DNA of 64,000 bases from Phoronis australis (Eukaryota; Phoronida; Phoronidae). Every line of letters starts with the position of its first letter. Position 1 is the first letter of the stretch. Under the pieces are notes generated by a model. It had not been told where the DNA came from. It made no database searches and saw only the letters and a list, made by a program, of their open reading frames with translations. The stretch spans positions 83,735-147,734 of the forward strand of contig NMRA01000644.1 of the NCBI GenBank assembly GCA_002633005.1, in the 5' to 3' direction. This document shows, piece after piece, positions 11,944-24,782 of the stretch. The translations under genes were made by a program, and so were the position numbers.

Positions 11944-14187
11944 CGGATCTGCTTATTTTTTCAAGAACCCATTAGTGAAAGAGGACCTGCCCATTTTTTC
12001 ATTAGGCCATTAGTCAAAAGTGACCTGCACTATTTTTGATTAGGTCATCAATAGATATGGACCTGCCCATTTTTTCATTAGGCCATCAGTCGATATAGAC
12101 CTGTCCATTTTTATTTGGCCACCAGTTACTACAGGGCCTGTTCAATTTTCATTAGGCAATCAGTCGATACGATCTGCCTATTCTTATTAGCCCATTAATC
12201 AAAGAGGATCTTCCGTTTTTCATTGGGCCACTGTACGGACCTGCCCCTTTTTTATTAGGCCGTTAGTCAAAACTGACCTGCCCAATTTTTCATTAGGTCA
12301 TCAATCGATATGGAACTGCCCATTTTTTCATTAGTCCATCAGTCGATGCAGACCTGCCCATTTTTTATTAGGCCATCAATCACTACGGGTCTGTCAATAT
12401 TTTCATTAGGTCATTAGTCAATACAGTCCTGCCAATTCTTTCACAAAGCCATCAGTCGATACAGACCTGTCCATTTTTTCATTAGGCCATTAGTCAAAAC
12501 TGACCTGCACAATTTTTGATTAGTTCATCAATCGATATGGACCTGCCCATTTTTTCATTAGGCCATCAGTCGATGCAGACCTGCCCATTTTTCATTAGGC
12601 CTTCAGTCGATATGGACCTGTCCATTTTTTATTAGGCCATTAATCACTACGGGGCTGTCAATATTTTAATTAGGCCATTAGTCAATACAGTCCTGCCAAT
12701 TCTTTCACAAAGCCATCAGTCGATACAGACCTGTCCATTTTTTCATTAGGCTATTAGTCAAAATTGACCTGCACAATTTGTGATTAGGTCATCAATCGAT
12801 ATGGACCTGCCCATTTTTTCATTAGGACATCAGTCGATATAGACCCGTCCATTTTTATTTGGCCACCAGTTACTACGGGGCCTGTCCATTTTTCATTAGG
12901 CAATCAGTCGATACGTATCTGCCTATTTTTTCATTAGCCCATTAGTCAAAGAGGATCTTCCATTTTTCATTGGGCCACTGTACGGACTTGGCCTTTTTTC
13001 ATTAGGCCGTTAGTCAAAAATGACCTGCCCAATTTTCATTAGGTCATCAATCGATATCGAACTGCCCATTTTTTCATTAGTCCATCAGTCGATACGGACC
13101 TGCTCATTTTCTTGATTAGTCCATCAGTCGATGCAGAACTGCCCATTTTTTCATTAGGCCATCAGTCGATATGAACCTGTCCATTTTTTATTAGGCCATC
13201 AGTCACTACGGGGCTGTCAATATTTTCATTAGGCCATCAGTCAATACAGTCCAGCCAATTCTTTCACAAAGCCATCAGTCGATACGGACCTGTCCATTTT
13301 TTTCGTTAGGCCATAGGACGATATGGACCTGTCCATTTTTCCAATAAGCCATCAGTCAATACACTCCTGTCAATTTTTGCATAAGACCATCAGTCGATAC
13401 GGACCTGTCCATTTTTTCATTAGGCCATCAGTCAAAACTGACCTGCCCAATTTTTCATTAAGGTCATCAATTGATATGGTCCTGTACATTTTTTCATAAG
13501 GAAATCAATTGATATGGACCTGTCCATTTTTTCATTAGTCCATCAGTCGATGCAGACCTGCCCATTTTTTCATTAGGCCATCAGTCGATATTGACCTGCC
13601 CATTTTTTAATTAGCAGATTAGTCAAAACAGATCTACCCATTTTTTGATTATGTCATCAGTCGATTGTGAGCTGTTCATTTTTTCAGTATTCCATCAGTA
13701 GATACCGACCTGTCCATTTTTACAGTAGGCCATCAGTCAACACAATCCTGACAATTTTTTCAAAAGGCCATCAGTCAATACGGAGCTGTCAATTTTGTCA
13801 TTAGGCCATCAGTCTATACAGTCCTGCCAATTCTTTCATAGGGCCATCAGTCGTTACGGAACTGTCCATCTTTCCATTAAGCCATAAGACGATATGGACC
13901 TGTTCATTTTTTCATTAGGCCATCAGTCAATACACTCCTGCCAATTTTTGCATAAGGCCATCAGTCGATACGGACCTTCCATTGTTTCATTAGGCCATAA
14001 GGCGATATGGACCTGTCCATTTTTTCATTAGGCCATCAGTCAATAATATCCTGCCAATTTTTGCATAAGGCCATCAGTTTATACGGGCCTATCCATTTTT
14101 TCATTAGGCCATCATTCAATATAGATCTGCCCATTTTGTCATTAGGCCATCAGTCGATAGGGACCTGCCCATTTTTCATTAGGCCAT

Positions 14188-14846
14188 TGGAGGCACAGAA
14201 CAGTGCTCACTGAGTTTTCCCCAGCAAAACCAACATCACTTGATTTGTCACCTTTTCTTCACTCTGTCAAAAACAGGATGCAAAGAATGACCTGTTTTCA
14301 GTCATTTCACATAAAAAGCCCTGCATATGAGCGCAGAAACTTTATTCTTTCATGTATTTTTGACCCTTTCAATTCAACTGAAAACAAGCTAGACTGTGAA
14401 AAGTAATAGCAAAAAAAGTGCAAAATCGGCACTTTTCACCCTAAAAACACCACTTCCCTGCCAAAACACGAATAAAACCAACAATAGATTCTGAAAGCAA
14501 ATTTCCTACAGATTCCGATAATGTGGTCCAAAAGTACTGTCAACTGACTAGTTTTTTACAAATTCTTGCTTGTTTGAGGGCTACCTAAAACCACAGCTAA
14601 TTTCTCAGTCGCTACCCAGCAATGCACAATTGCTGACGGGGCCCGTCATATTGAAGAAGAATGCAGCTACAGCCAAGAAAGTGGCCTTTTTATTCACAGC
14701 ATTTTGACAAATACAAAAAACCACATCCACTGAGCCTACGTGCAATGCCCACATACAAAATGCCCCCAAACTTGGCTTACCCCAATATTTTAATATTTTG
14801 GGAGTGCAAATCGGCGGCGGCCGCAGGCTAACAGTTCAGTGCCACC
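14188..14846. repeat. Satellite spacer, copy 3
   Basis: Very similar to copy 2 and about 2.9 kb downstream of it. The copies resemble each other more than neighbouring 38-bp units do, which suggests they spread by duplication of a larger unit. Confidence 0.85.
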
Positions 14847-15529
14847 ATACGGATCTGCTTATTTTTTCAATAGCCCATTAGTGAAGGAGTACCTGACCAT
14901 TTTTTCATCAGGTCATTAGTCAAAACTGAGCTGCACAATTTTTGATTAGGTCATCAATCGATATGGACCTGCCCATTTTTTCATTTGGCCATCAGTCGAT
15001 ATAGACCTGTCCATTTTTATTTGGCCACCAGTTACTACGGGCCTGTCCACTTTTCATTAGGCAATCAGTCGATACGATCTGCCTATTTTTATTAGCCCAT
15101 TAGTCAAAAAGGATCTCCCATTTTTTCATTGGCCACTGTGCGGACATGCCCATTTTTAATTAGGCCATCAGTCAATACAGTTCTGATAATTTTTTCATTA
15201 GGGCATTATTCGATACGGATCTGTCAATTTTTTCAGTAGGCCATCAGTCAATACAGTCCTGCCAACTGTTTCATAAGGCCATCAGTCGATAAGGACCTGT
15301 CCATTTTTTCATTAGGCGATGAGACATTATAGACCTGTCCATTTTTTCATTAGTCCATTAGTCAAAACTGACCTGCCCAAGTTTTCATTAGGTCATCAAT
15401 CGATATAGACCTGTCCATTTTGATAAGGCCATTAGTCCATAAGGACCTGTAAATTTTGTTCATTAATCCATAAGACGATATGGACCTGTCCAGTTTTTTT
15501 CATTATTCCATCAGTCAATAATTTCCTGC

Positions 15530-16040
15530 AGGATGCAAAGAATGACATGTTTTCAGTTATTTCACATAAAAAGCCCTGCAAATGAGCGCATCAACTGTAT
15601 TTTCTCTTATTTTTGACCCTTTCAATCCCAATGAAAACAAGCTAGACTATGAAAAATAGGGGCAAAAAGTGCAAAATCGGCACTTTTCACCCTAAAAAGC
15701 ACCACTTCCCTGCCGATGCACGACTTAAACCAACGATAGAGTCTGAAAGTAAATTTCCTAAAGATTCCAAATATGTGGTCCAAAAGAAGTACTCTCAACT
15801 AACTAGTTTTTTAGCAATTCTTGCTTGTTTGAGGACTACCTAAAATCACAGCCAATTTCTCAGTCGCTAACCAGCAATGCACAATTGCAGCCGGGGGCCG
15901 CCATCTTGAAGAAGAGTGCAGCTGCAGCCAAGAAAGTGTCTTTTTTATTCACAGCATGTTAACAAATACAAACAAACCACGTTCACTGAGCCTACGTGCA
16001 ATTCCAACCTACAAAATGCCCCAAAACTTGGCCTACCCAC
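15530..16040. repeat. Satellite spacer, copy 4, truncated at both ends
   Basis: Begins inside the spacer at GCAGGATGCAAAGAATGAC and loses similarity near CTTGGCCTACCC, close to where the LINE starts. The last part of the spacer (CAGCCTAACTG) and the next satellite run are absent on the right. Confidence 0.7.
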
Positions 16041-16193
16041 CTTGTAAATTCTCTCCCACGGTGGCAGCCTTAAAATTTGGACAATATTTTTCTTTATTTA
16101 CTGTCGGCACGTTGAAAAGTATTAACTATATTTACATGTACTAGGGTAGATAACCGGATGAAAATAAGCAAGATAAGCTGAACAGTCCAAATC

Positions 16194-16975
16194 ATGGGTT
16201 ATGGTAACGGGTTACTTTATCATGGGCGGCGCACATTATCAGAAAAACTATCTGACCAGGATCTCTGTAGAAAACCAGATATTCTCGTTATATTCGACAA
16301 AAATATGCACTTAGTCATATTAGCGATAATGCCTGGGTCTAGGAAGACAACAACACCTTCAGCCAGTGACAGGTCAGTGACTCGAAGCATTTCGTCGTAT
16401 ATGCCTAGAAGTGAGGCGAGCCCAAAGACTACAGATATATCAAACCGTCAACTATTAGAGATACATGTAATAAATGACAAGTTCGAAAAACTGTCCAACG
16501 ATTTTGAGTCTTTCAGACGCGAATATGAAACGTCAAGGGAAGATAACTCTATCTTACGTGATCAGGTCAAATCACTGGAAGAAAAGTTAGATGATTTAGG
16601 GAGTCGATCAAGGCGAGACAACCTTATATTCCATGGCATTGTTGAAAATGGTAACGAAACCTGGGACGAATCGGAAAATCAACTTGAAGAGTTTCACAAG
16701 GAGCAGCTGAATATTAAAGACATAAACATCGAGCGAGCTCACAGAATGGGCCGCATAACCCAGGGGAAAGTGCGGCCCATCATAGAAAAACTGAATTCGA
16801 AAGATAGGCAAAAAATAATGAGGAAACGAAGAGAAGTGAAACTTCAGAAGACTTCTCAATCCGTTTTAAGAAGGCAAGGAGAAAGCTGTACGAATTTTCA
16901 CAATCACACAGTATGGAAAACGCCAAATCAGCTTCAACAAGCTGATCTATAATGGCAGAGTGTTTGTGTACGACG
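16194..16975 (+). pseudogene. LINE ORF1 protein (coiled coil plus RNA-binding region), broken
   Basis: A 252-codon frame with a likely true start at the ATG at 16329 (MPGSRKTTTPSASDRS). It resembles LINE ORF1 proteins, which coat the element's RNA. A charged heptad-like coiled coil (LSNDFESFRREYETSRED, then DQVKSLEEKLDDLGSRS) leads into RRDNLIFHGIVENGNE, the typical start of the RRM-like domain, and RAHRMGR, a hallmark of the family. After about 16850 the frame shifts; the family-like end (RRKLYEF, KLIYNGRVFVYDE) continues in other frames to about 16975. ORF2 of the same LINE follows beyond an insertion. No intact protein can be made. Confidence 0.8.
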
Positions 16976-17076
16976 AATAGAACAATGTGATACAAATCAA
17001 TTAAACCCCGCACAACTGATGCTGACCCACGCAACCCATCAACCCGAGCGGAAGCCGCTATTCAACATGAAGATCA

Positions 17077-18437
17077 GGGCCCGGTCTCCAATCTCCGTAC
17101 TCAGACTCATACTCATACTCGAGATTTCATACTGAAAATCGTGCTCACTGGAGTCGTACTCAAAAAAGCGTATCTAATGTCGTATTTCGATAAGACTCCA
17201 AACGTACTCAAATCTGACACTCATACTCGAGTTGCTATGGAACTCTTTATGATGCGAAATGCAAAAGCACATAAAGCTGCGCTGATTCATCGCTCCCTAT
17301 TGGAATAGACCACCCCTGGAACTAGCCCTACATTATTGTCTTCTGTCGCTACAACTACAAGAGTATGTCTATAAACGTGAAATTCTGAGTGTTCTGTAAC
17401 TGTTATTCATTTTTTAGTTTCAATAAATATTCTTATGCCATTTCTTTGAAACATTTGGCAATAATTAAGCTTTACTTCTTCACCCAGTCCTGAAATTGTC
17501 GTAAGAAATTTGTAACAGCTTATCGCTCTGTTGCTAATTTAGTCTTGACATAAAACCCATTGTTGTATAGGCCTACGCTAGTGTCAAACTTTGATACTGT
17601 ATCTTTGTATTTTACCGCGATGTATCAAGTGAATTGACATTTGGCACGTGAGTTGAAAAACAATACTTATGCAGGCATTCAGAGTTCACCAGTGGCAGTG
17701 AACGGGACGAGACGGCAAACAAAATCTGGAATTCCATTAGGGGATTGAGGAATTATAGATTACTAAGTTATGATGAGAAATGTATATACACTGTACCTGA
17801 CAGGGAAGCGAACTTTTTTAACTTCCCTCCCCTCCTCGTCTTTTTGAAACCCTACAAAACGTAGGCACACATACCGAAATAGGGGCAACACAAACTTCTC
17901 ACACGACTTTTCCCACAACTGCTTTCAACGCTTGTTATGACTCGCCGACAAGGGATTACAATGCGCCTGTTGCCAGGAATTGAAGAGGTAGAATGGCGGC
18001 CAAAACATACAGTGATACGGCGGGTTAATAAGGTGAAGAGTAAGAACATTTAAGATGAAAACTATTATCTCTGAACTGAAATTGAAGTGCTGAGATACGG
18101 TAAGAGGACTTTTAGATTTGCTGTTTTTTGGTTCCCTTTCGATAATTTTTTCTCTGGCTCGTATATATTTTCGAGTACGATTTCAAGCACACTACCATAC
18201 CAAACTTGAAATTTGAGCATAGACTCCGAATTTTTACTCAAAATTGTACTCGAAATATAGATGAGAAACACTTCAGTTCGAGTACACTCGAAAACTAAGT
18301 ACGTGCTCGAAATTTTGAGTACAGATTTTTCGTGTATGACATTGATTACACCAAAGCTGAGTCTGTTCTCGAGTTGAGTATGAAGTGTGAGTTTGAGCAT
18401 GATTCGAGTCTGAGTACGGAGATTGGAGACCGGGCCC
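17077..18437. mobile_element. DNA transposon with perfect 32-bp terminal inverted repeats
   Basis: Positions 17077-17108 (starting GGGCCCGGTCTCCAATCTCC) are an exact reverse complement of 18406-18437. Beyond them the arms stay rich in TACTCGAA/TACTCAGACTC motifs in opposite orientation, giving long imperfect subterminal repeats of roughly 150-300 bp. No transposase frame is visible in the 1361 bp, so it is a non-autonomous element. It sits between LINE ORF1 and ORF2. The flanks do not show a clear target duplication. The CAGGG/CCCAG edges resemble hAT ends, but that assignment is weak. Confidence 0.8.
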
Positions 18438-18479
18438 AGGTATTCCAGCTCGTCTCAAGCACAGTCGGACCAGCACTAG

Positions 18480-19287
18480 AGGTTAGGCCAAGGCCCGTCA
18501 TGGAAATTTATGTGTTGGAATATCGAAGGTTTAAAGCATAAAATACAGAGAACTGATTTTATATATATGATATGCATATGATATTATCACTTTTGTTGAA
18601 AAATGGGGAATGAATGAAAATGAGTTTACACTGGAAGGTTACCAGTGTTTTGGGTCAGTGAGAAATAAACACCTTCAAGTATTTCTGAATTCTGGTGGTA
18701 TAGTATTAATTTGTAAGGAAGTATTGGTGGCTGTTAGGCTTCCTTCAAGTTTGTCTGACGTTTAATGAGTAAAAATTAACCTACCCGATTATCTGTATAC
18801 TGTTTTAGTTGCGGTTGTGTAACAGTCTCCAAAAACTTCAAGTAAAAACTTGGAAATCATGAAGTACACTGTACTTGAGCGGGAGGTGCAAGGTTATACT
18901 GCCGAAATGAGGGGGGCATGTCACCTTTTTATAATGGGCGATTTTAATGCTCGTACGCGTAACAGGCCAGACTTTATTGAAGATGATAGTATTAAGTATA
19001 AGGATAAATCCAGTCCTATTTTTGATTGTGTTGATTATTTAGAAGATAGAGTGTGTTGTAAGACATCACGAGATAATGGCGAGGTGAATGAGTTTGGTAC
19101 AAAATTATTAGAGTTTTGTCGAAGAAATGAGATAACAATTCTGAATGGAAGAGTAGGGAAAGATACAGACATTGGTAGTGTAACACGTGTAACTTATAAT
19201 GGATCTAGTGTTGTTGACTATGTCATGATGAGCAATGATTTATTGTACTGTGTGGACGGTTTTAAAGTGTACACATCATGACTCTAG
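18480..19287 (+). pseudogene. LINE ORF2, apurinic-like endonuclease domain, broken
   Basis: The endonuclease nicks target DNA to prime reverse transcription. Reading across frame breaks, the family pattern appears: MEIYVLEYRRFKA near 18500, FVEKWGMNENEFTLEGYQ, NSGGIVLICKE, then an open stretch at 18850-19281 with IMGDFNARTR (metal-binding GDFNA motif) and SSVVDYVMMSND (the S-x-x-D-Y-V motif). The next expected motif, SDH, falls just where a short HDS remnant runs into the 7.9-kb insertion. Stops and frameshifts occur near 18540 and 18760. Confidence 0.8.
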
Positions 19288-19389
19288 TACCTCAAAATAA
19301 ATTTTATTATTATGTCTTACTTAATTTTAGTGCCATTAGTACACAACTCATAAAGAAACACGGAAAATTAAAAAAAAATAAATATGTTA

Positions 19390-19410
19390 ACGTCATGGGT
19401 TGAACCCAAG
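19390..19410 (+). repeat. Left copy of 21-bp inverted repeat
   Basis: ACGTCATGGGTTGAACCCA plus AG; pairs with 26912-26932 in opposite orientation, 19 of 21 positions. It lies 83 bp upstream of the THAP gene's ATG. It may be a transposon end, a transposase-binding site or a shared promoter element. Confidence 0.6.
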
Positions 19411-19492
19411 TCGTTCGCCATATTGTTTGGATTAGAGACACAGTGTATAGAGTGAAGTGAAAGCAAGGTTTGTTTTCGTCGTTCGTAGAGGG

Positions 19493-22400
19493 ATGAAAAG
19501 ATGTGTTTGCGGAGGCTGCAGCAACAGCAGCCAGACAGAGAACGTCTCGGTTTCAAATTTCCTAAGGACAACAAACTTTCGCAGAAGTGGCACCTCAGCG
19601 TGCACCAAGCGATTCGGTCCCGGGCCACTCTGTGTTCTGCTCACTTTGAGGACTCGTGTTTCGACTCCAGTCAGAAGAGACGTTACGATGAAGGCCTGGC
19701 CACTTAGTGAGTGCATTTTGTTATTTTTTCAATAACAAATATATAAAATAGCCAAACTGAAACGATCTACGGCGCCTCATACTGTCACGCATGCAGCTAC
19801 CCCTTCATCGATGTCTTCCTCACCTGGCCTTCTGTGCTCTTGGGACACGCAAATCATCATAGAGCCCATCAGGCGAGATGCAGAGACGCAAACAGAAATT
19901 GCTGGTAATTTGTTTGAATGATCATAGAGTAGAGCGCCTCTCTTTTACAAATACTTAATTACTGAGTTTGCTTGAAAGCATATTTCATTTGTATGCTATT
20001 CATGGATAAAGCCTAATGAGCAGGGTTTGTTACAATTGACGGGCATATAGGGCACAATTTTTAGTCCTCAGTAACAACTGTACAATAAAACGAGAGTTCA
20101 TACCTTATGGGCCCCATGGATTCTTGCTGGTTACGAGCCAAATTTAGTTGGCACTCTATGTTGCTTCGAAATTGCTAAGAAACGGTGCTCTGGACATAAT
20201 ACATAAATGAAGGATTTGATCTAAAACACTGGTCTCTCTGACTCAGATGGTTAGTGGTTTTTGGGCTCATCATCACTATTCCCCAAATGTCGTTTTTTAG
20301 AACTTTTTATTTTTTAAGATAGTGACCTTGAAGGGTGGATCGAGAGGGGACATTTGCTGTCATCTTCTGTAGCTGCTCCATCAACTCCAGTACTTGTGCC
20401 GCCCTTGCATGTTGAGGTAGAGCTGGAAACGTGCCCCACATTGTCCTTGGTCACCACAGAGTCTTCCTTGGTAACCACAGAGTCTTCCCTGGTCGCCACT
20501 GAATCTTCCCTGGTCACCACAGAGTCTTCCCTGGTCAACACAGAGTCTTCTCCTTTCCCGGCCACCACAGAGTCTTCTCCACCCCTAGTACCTCTGGAGT
20601 CTTACTTGGAATCACCAGATTCAGGCTCGTCGTACTCTCCTTCATCTGAAGAGGAGTCCAGCCCAGAAAAGCGGCCCAAGTAAGCTTCTGTCGCAAAACT
20701 CCATGCATGAGTGCACGCTCCTAATTGTGGAGCTGCTCCTAATTGCAGAACTTCCGTACAGCTGCCTGTATGTGAGACATTTGAGTTGCAAAAATCTTGC
20801 AAAAACATTATATTATTTGGCTTATAGTCGCATGCGCTACATGCGTGACTTAAGCAATGACTAGTTAGCCTCGTACACAATAGGTGGATCTGAAAATGGC
20901 ATGTCTGACAAATAAGCAGATCTTACCAGTCACAACTGAAACTTTGTTTATAGTTGCCTTCATGGTTAGTGTTTGCGTTAGCCACTTATTCTGCCTAGGT
21001 TTCTGTGGTATTTATAATAATTTACAGCAGCCCTTGTTAATTTTGACATTTTTTCTACGAAATACAAATGTACTTAAACATTGCATTTATCATGTTTTTC
21101 AGGAAATTACCCAAGCCAGACTTTATCGAATCTGATGACCATCGGAAGTACATCGTGTATGAAACATGTCTCTTGAAGCTCTTTGATGTTTGCCGGGTGT
21201 GAAGGAACAAGGCTTCTCCTCAGATCATAAAAATGATCGGCACATTGGTTGTTATTCAACAAGGCTGCACCCGTATCAGCTGTCCTGGTTACACATGGCA
21301 TTCGCAGCCATTCGTGCAGGACTACCCCAAGGGAAATCTTCTGCTGTCGGCTGCCACCCTGTTTAGCGGCTGTTCGATCTCCAAGGTACAGAACCTGCTT
21401 AGATTCTTTGGAATCAAAACTTACCATAACAACACCTTCTTCCGGCACCAGCGCCTGTTTCTTCATGACGCTATAGAAAAAGTGTGGGGCGACCTGCAGG
21501 AGGAGCTACTCCTCAGTTTACCTCCTGAAATACTTATAGGAGGCGACGCAAGATGTGACAGGTAATTACTCACTATATTTTGTTGGTTTGTACTGCAGTG
21601 GTGACTTCCTGTTCATATCAGGACGGGTATGATAAATTAGAAACTCTGTAAGTGTTAGGATAGCAGTTATGTACATAATAATTTGCTGATTGCTTTGAAA
21701 GTCTGTGCTCTGTGCTGCAAATGATAGCCTGATCGTTAGAAGTGACAAAATATTTTTTCACATAGACTAATCTTGGGGATATACTGTTTTCTTATTTTGT
21801 GATATATATCTATTTTCTTTCATTGCAGTGAATTGCTTTAATGATAACAATTATTAATAGCCTGGTTATATATTTAGCAGTGAAAGTAGAATAATATCTT
21901 AATTCAGATAAAGTCTTTTAAAATAGTAATAATCTGACCGATTCTCATTGCCGTCACGTCATATTTTAGCCCTGGTCATACTGCAAAATATAGGAGTTAC
22001 ACGCTGATGGACCTTGAGCGCAACAAAATCTTAGCAATGGAGCTTGTACAGGTAATACACATGTCACGGCATACTAAAAAAAGGTTGACCTTCATACGTT
22101 GAGTAAAAAGGTGTTGTCAAGTAATCCACCATTACTCCTTTTGCTACCCTTTGTGTCGCACTTTGATTCTACTGATGCTCTGCTCGTCATGTTTCACATA
22201 TTGTTTAGTTAAGTTAACATTTTTCAAGTGCATCCAAATATCACTTATACTTTCAAAGTGCTACTACGTTATAAATTAAATACTGTGTGTTGGTAATGCA
22301 AGCCATTAGGCACATTGTTTTGGTTAAGAAATAAATTTTTGTTTATCTGCCGTGTTGAGCTTAAATTTAAGTAACTTTAAGATATCAAATTGATTTTCTA

Positions 22401-24782
22401 CTTGAAGTTAATGAATCATTCTTGTAGCTGTGTCATTTCTGATATACCAATGTGGGCACATATTATACTTCATAATACTCTTGCTTACAGAAAAATGAGG
22501 TTGGTGGCTCCTATCATATGGAATTGGAGGGGTTGAAGAGGTGCAAGCATAAGTTATTTGCAAAGGCTTCACCAGCAAAAGTCACCATAGTTACAGATCG
22601 TCACCCTCAAATTAATGCGTGGATCAGGGACTACTGGATGCCTGATGATCATTTTTGACATCTGGCATGTTTCCAAAGGTAATTGGAAGGCGAAATGTTT
22701 CTGATTGACTGTGGTCTTGCCTTTGCTCCTTTGACTTGTGAAAATACTACTTGATATGTCTTGCGCACAATTGTAGTAGTACTTTGGTGGAAATTGGAAA
22801 ACAATCCAGATCAACTGGTAGTGAAGGGAAGACTCCAATGAAGTATAAGACTACAGAACAGTCAATCGTCAACTAAAACTTGATATTTCAAGGATATGTG
22901 GCCTAATAGAAACAACCCAACTTCTTCTAAAACTGTGATATTTCAAGGATATGTGGCCTAATGTTCACGAGATATGCAATGGTTTTCAGATAAAGTGTCA
23001 AGTATTGCTTCATTATAGGCCTGAACAAAAAGTTGGTTGTAGTGGGGAAGAAGTATCCTGATGTAAAGTCCTGGTGCCCAGCTATCAATAACCATCTCTA
23101 CTGGTGTGCTACGTCCAGCGACGGAAATGGCGAAATGGCGTTGGAGAAGTGGAGAAGTCTATCTAACCACATTATGGACATCCACATTCATGATAGTCCA
23201 CTTTTTCCAAAGTGTGCCCACAATGAGTTGCAACCGAAACTCTGGTTAAAGCCAGATATAACTGATTGCCTGTAGTAGTGTTGCTATGTTGAATGTGGTT
23301 ATGAATCTTTTCATGAAAGTCACTGAGCAACATCTTTTAGTCATTTATTTTTACCAGCAGTTTATTTTCAGTAACATATATTGTCTAATGTCTTGCCTTG
23401 ATGGTTCACATACAGTGCATGCCAAAAGAATTTGAGTGAAATACGGTTTCCCTGTACTCGCTCGCAACAACTGGTCACTACTGCTACACTGTTGCTGAAT
23501 CCACTTTCCATTAAGCCTTGATTTTTTTGCTCAGCCACCAAAACAGGGAATTCGTGGTCAGTTTGTCTGAATATTTTTGGCATGTACAGTTGTTGCCGTT
23601 TTGGTTTCTCAGTCTTTTATGTGATCTAACTTTTGCACAGGTACTCAGCAGTATGAGGAACTTCTGAAGATACTGGAAAGCCGGCAGCTTGAAAAAGATG
23701 TGAAAAGACTCTCACCACATGGCCAAACAGCATCTTTGGAAGCTTTTCATGCTGTGGTGAATGAATTTGCCCCCAAGATGCGTCACTTCCATTTCAATTC
23801 TATGAATAGCAGGTAATCCATGATCCCAAGAAATGTGCTGCATGTAAAATAATAATTCCAACTGTGAATCATGGTCTTTTACATTACTGATTGAATGGTA
23901 AGATGGATGAATAAATCTTGAGTTGCAATAGCATCACAAAAAGCAGATAGATTAAAGCAATTGTATCCATAAACGTAGTACATTTCACCACCGCCAAGAT
24001 ATTATCTCCTAGTACGTAATAGAAAAAGAGATTAATAATATGTGGTTAGTTATTGAAGAGTGAGATAAATAGTAAGCTCTGCTGTATTACACTACAAAGT
24101 TCATTCGAAGTTGTCCCTGGTCTCAAATACCTTCTTATATCATTTTTAATAGACTCATCTTGGCTAATCTTCACTACAATGAAAACGCTGGACGAGCATT
24201 TGCTCGGAAGCACGATGGATCCTTACTGTGGAAGAGCAGCTTTGAGCGTGGAAAGGCTGGTCAACCCGTTGCGCGTGCTGCAAGAGTAGAGGCCACATAT
24301 GGTTTGTACTAGCGAAATTCAGAATTAGTTGTCAAAACTGATATTAATTAATCTGTTTTAGTTAATGTATGTGCACAATGACTCCATGCTGAAAACAGCA
24401 AAACTTCACTTATTTTCTTGTACGCTTTTGTTAAGAAACAGTCTGGACAAATAACAAATCAATTATTTGCAGTGTTGTATGGAAAAGTATAATGGGCAAA
24501 ACCAACTTGCCATCAAAACTATTTGTAGTCCAGTCCTCTTTTCTTGCAAATCCCATGATCGAGAAGTGGTTCAATCAGGAGCCTTCAGTTACTATACTTT
24601 GTTACAGAATATGTTTCGAAGTTGATCCAGACCATGTTCTACTTGGTCGATCATCCTTGCTTCACGTCTCCGTGACTTGAGAGTCCAATGCCCCAGAGCC
24701 GCTGTCGACAGACTATCCAGAGGTGGACACTCTTCAAGTGGCCGAGGCTATGAGGAGCAGGTATCCTCAAGTCTACCAGTGA
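19493..24782 (+). pseudogene. THAP-domain transposase-like gene, ten exons, disabled
   Basis: Likely exons: 19493-19706, 19752-19904, 20319-20679, 21103-21561, 21970-22051, 22491-22678, 23019-23255, 23641-23812, 24153-24301 and 24608-24782 (2190 nt, about 730 codons). Exon 1 carries a THAP DNA-binding zinc finger (CVCGGCSNSS, KFPKDNKLSQKW, LCSAHFED) but needs a frame change near 19540. Exon 3 has six VTTESSL-type repeats. Exons 4-9 match a THAP-associated, DDE-like transposase family: HSQPFVQDYPKGNLLLSAA, IGGDARCD, SPGHTAKYRSYTLMD, VTDRHPQINAW, NNHLYWCAT, LANLHYNENAGR. The last exon ends SRYPQVYQ. Damage: TGA at 21198 in place of an expected cysteine, a one-base loss in exon 6 just before the DIWHVSK segment, the exon 7 donor GT changed to AT (23256), and a stop plus frameshift in exon 10. 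Splice phases otherwise agree. The family identity is from memory of related proteins. Confidence 0.8.
20441..20575 (+). repeat. Coding 24-bp minisatellite in THAP gene exon 3
   Basis: About six tandem units of the type GGTCACCACAGAGTCTTCCT encode a repeated VTTESSL motif. Such Ser/Thr-rich linkers commonly lie between the THAP finger and the catalytic part. Confidence 0.8.

Larger units (their letters stand above)
8311..15530. repeat. Satellite of about 38-bp units with spaced long inserts
   Basis: The approximate unit is CAGTCGATACGGACCTGTCC followed by ATTTTTTCATTAGGCCAT. Tandem runs occupy about 8311-8987, 9607-11283, 11944-14187 and 14847-15530; dividing their lengths by 38 gives well over one hundred units. 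Units differ by substitutions and occasional indels, so the array is not newly expanded. Runs are separated by copies of one long spacer, giving a higher-order pattern. Frames seen here (for example 10876-11094 and 14007-14213) simply translate the unit. Confidence 0.9.

Noticed and set aside
11664-11975. 103-codon frame
   Set aside because: It lies in spacer copy 2; the other spacer copies do not keep the frame.
8311-15530. Regular spacing that could suggest a CRISPR array
   Set aside because: Units are contiguous diverged 38-bp repeats with no unique spacers, in an intron-bearing animal genome.
21196-21201. Selenocysteine codon in the THAP gene
   Set aside because: The gene has many other lesions; a simple nonsense mutation is the better explanation.
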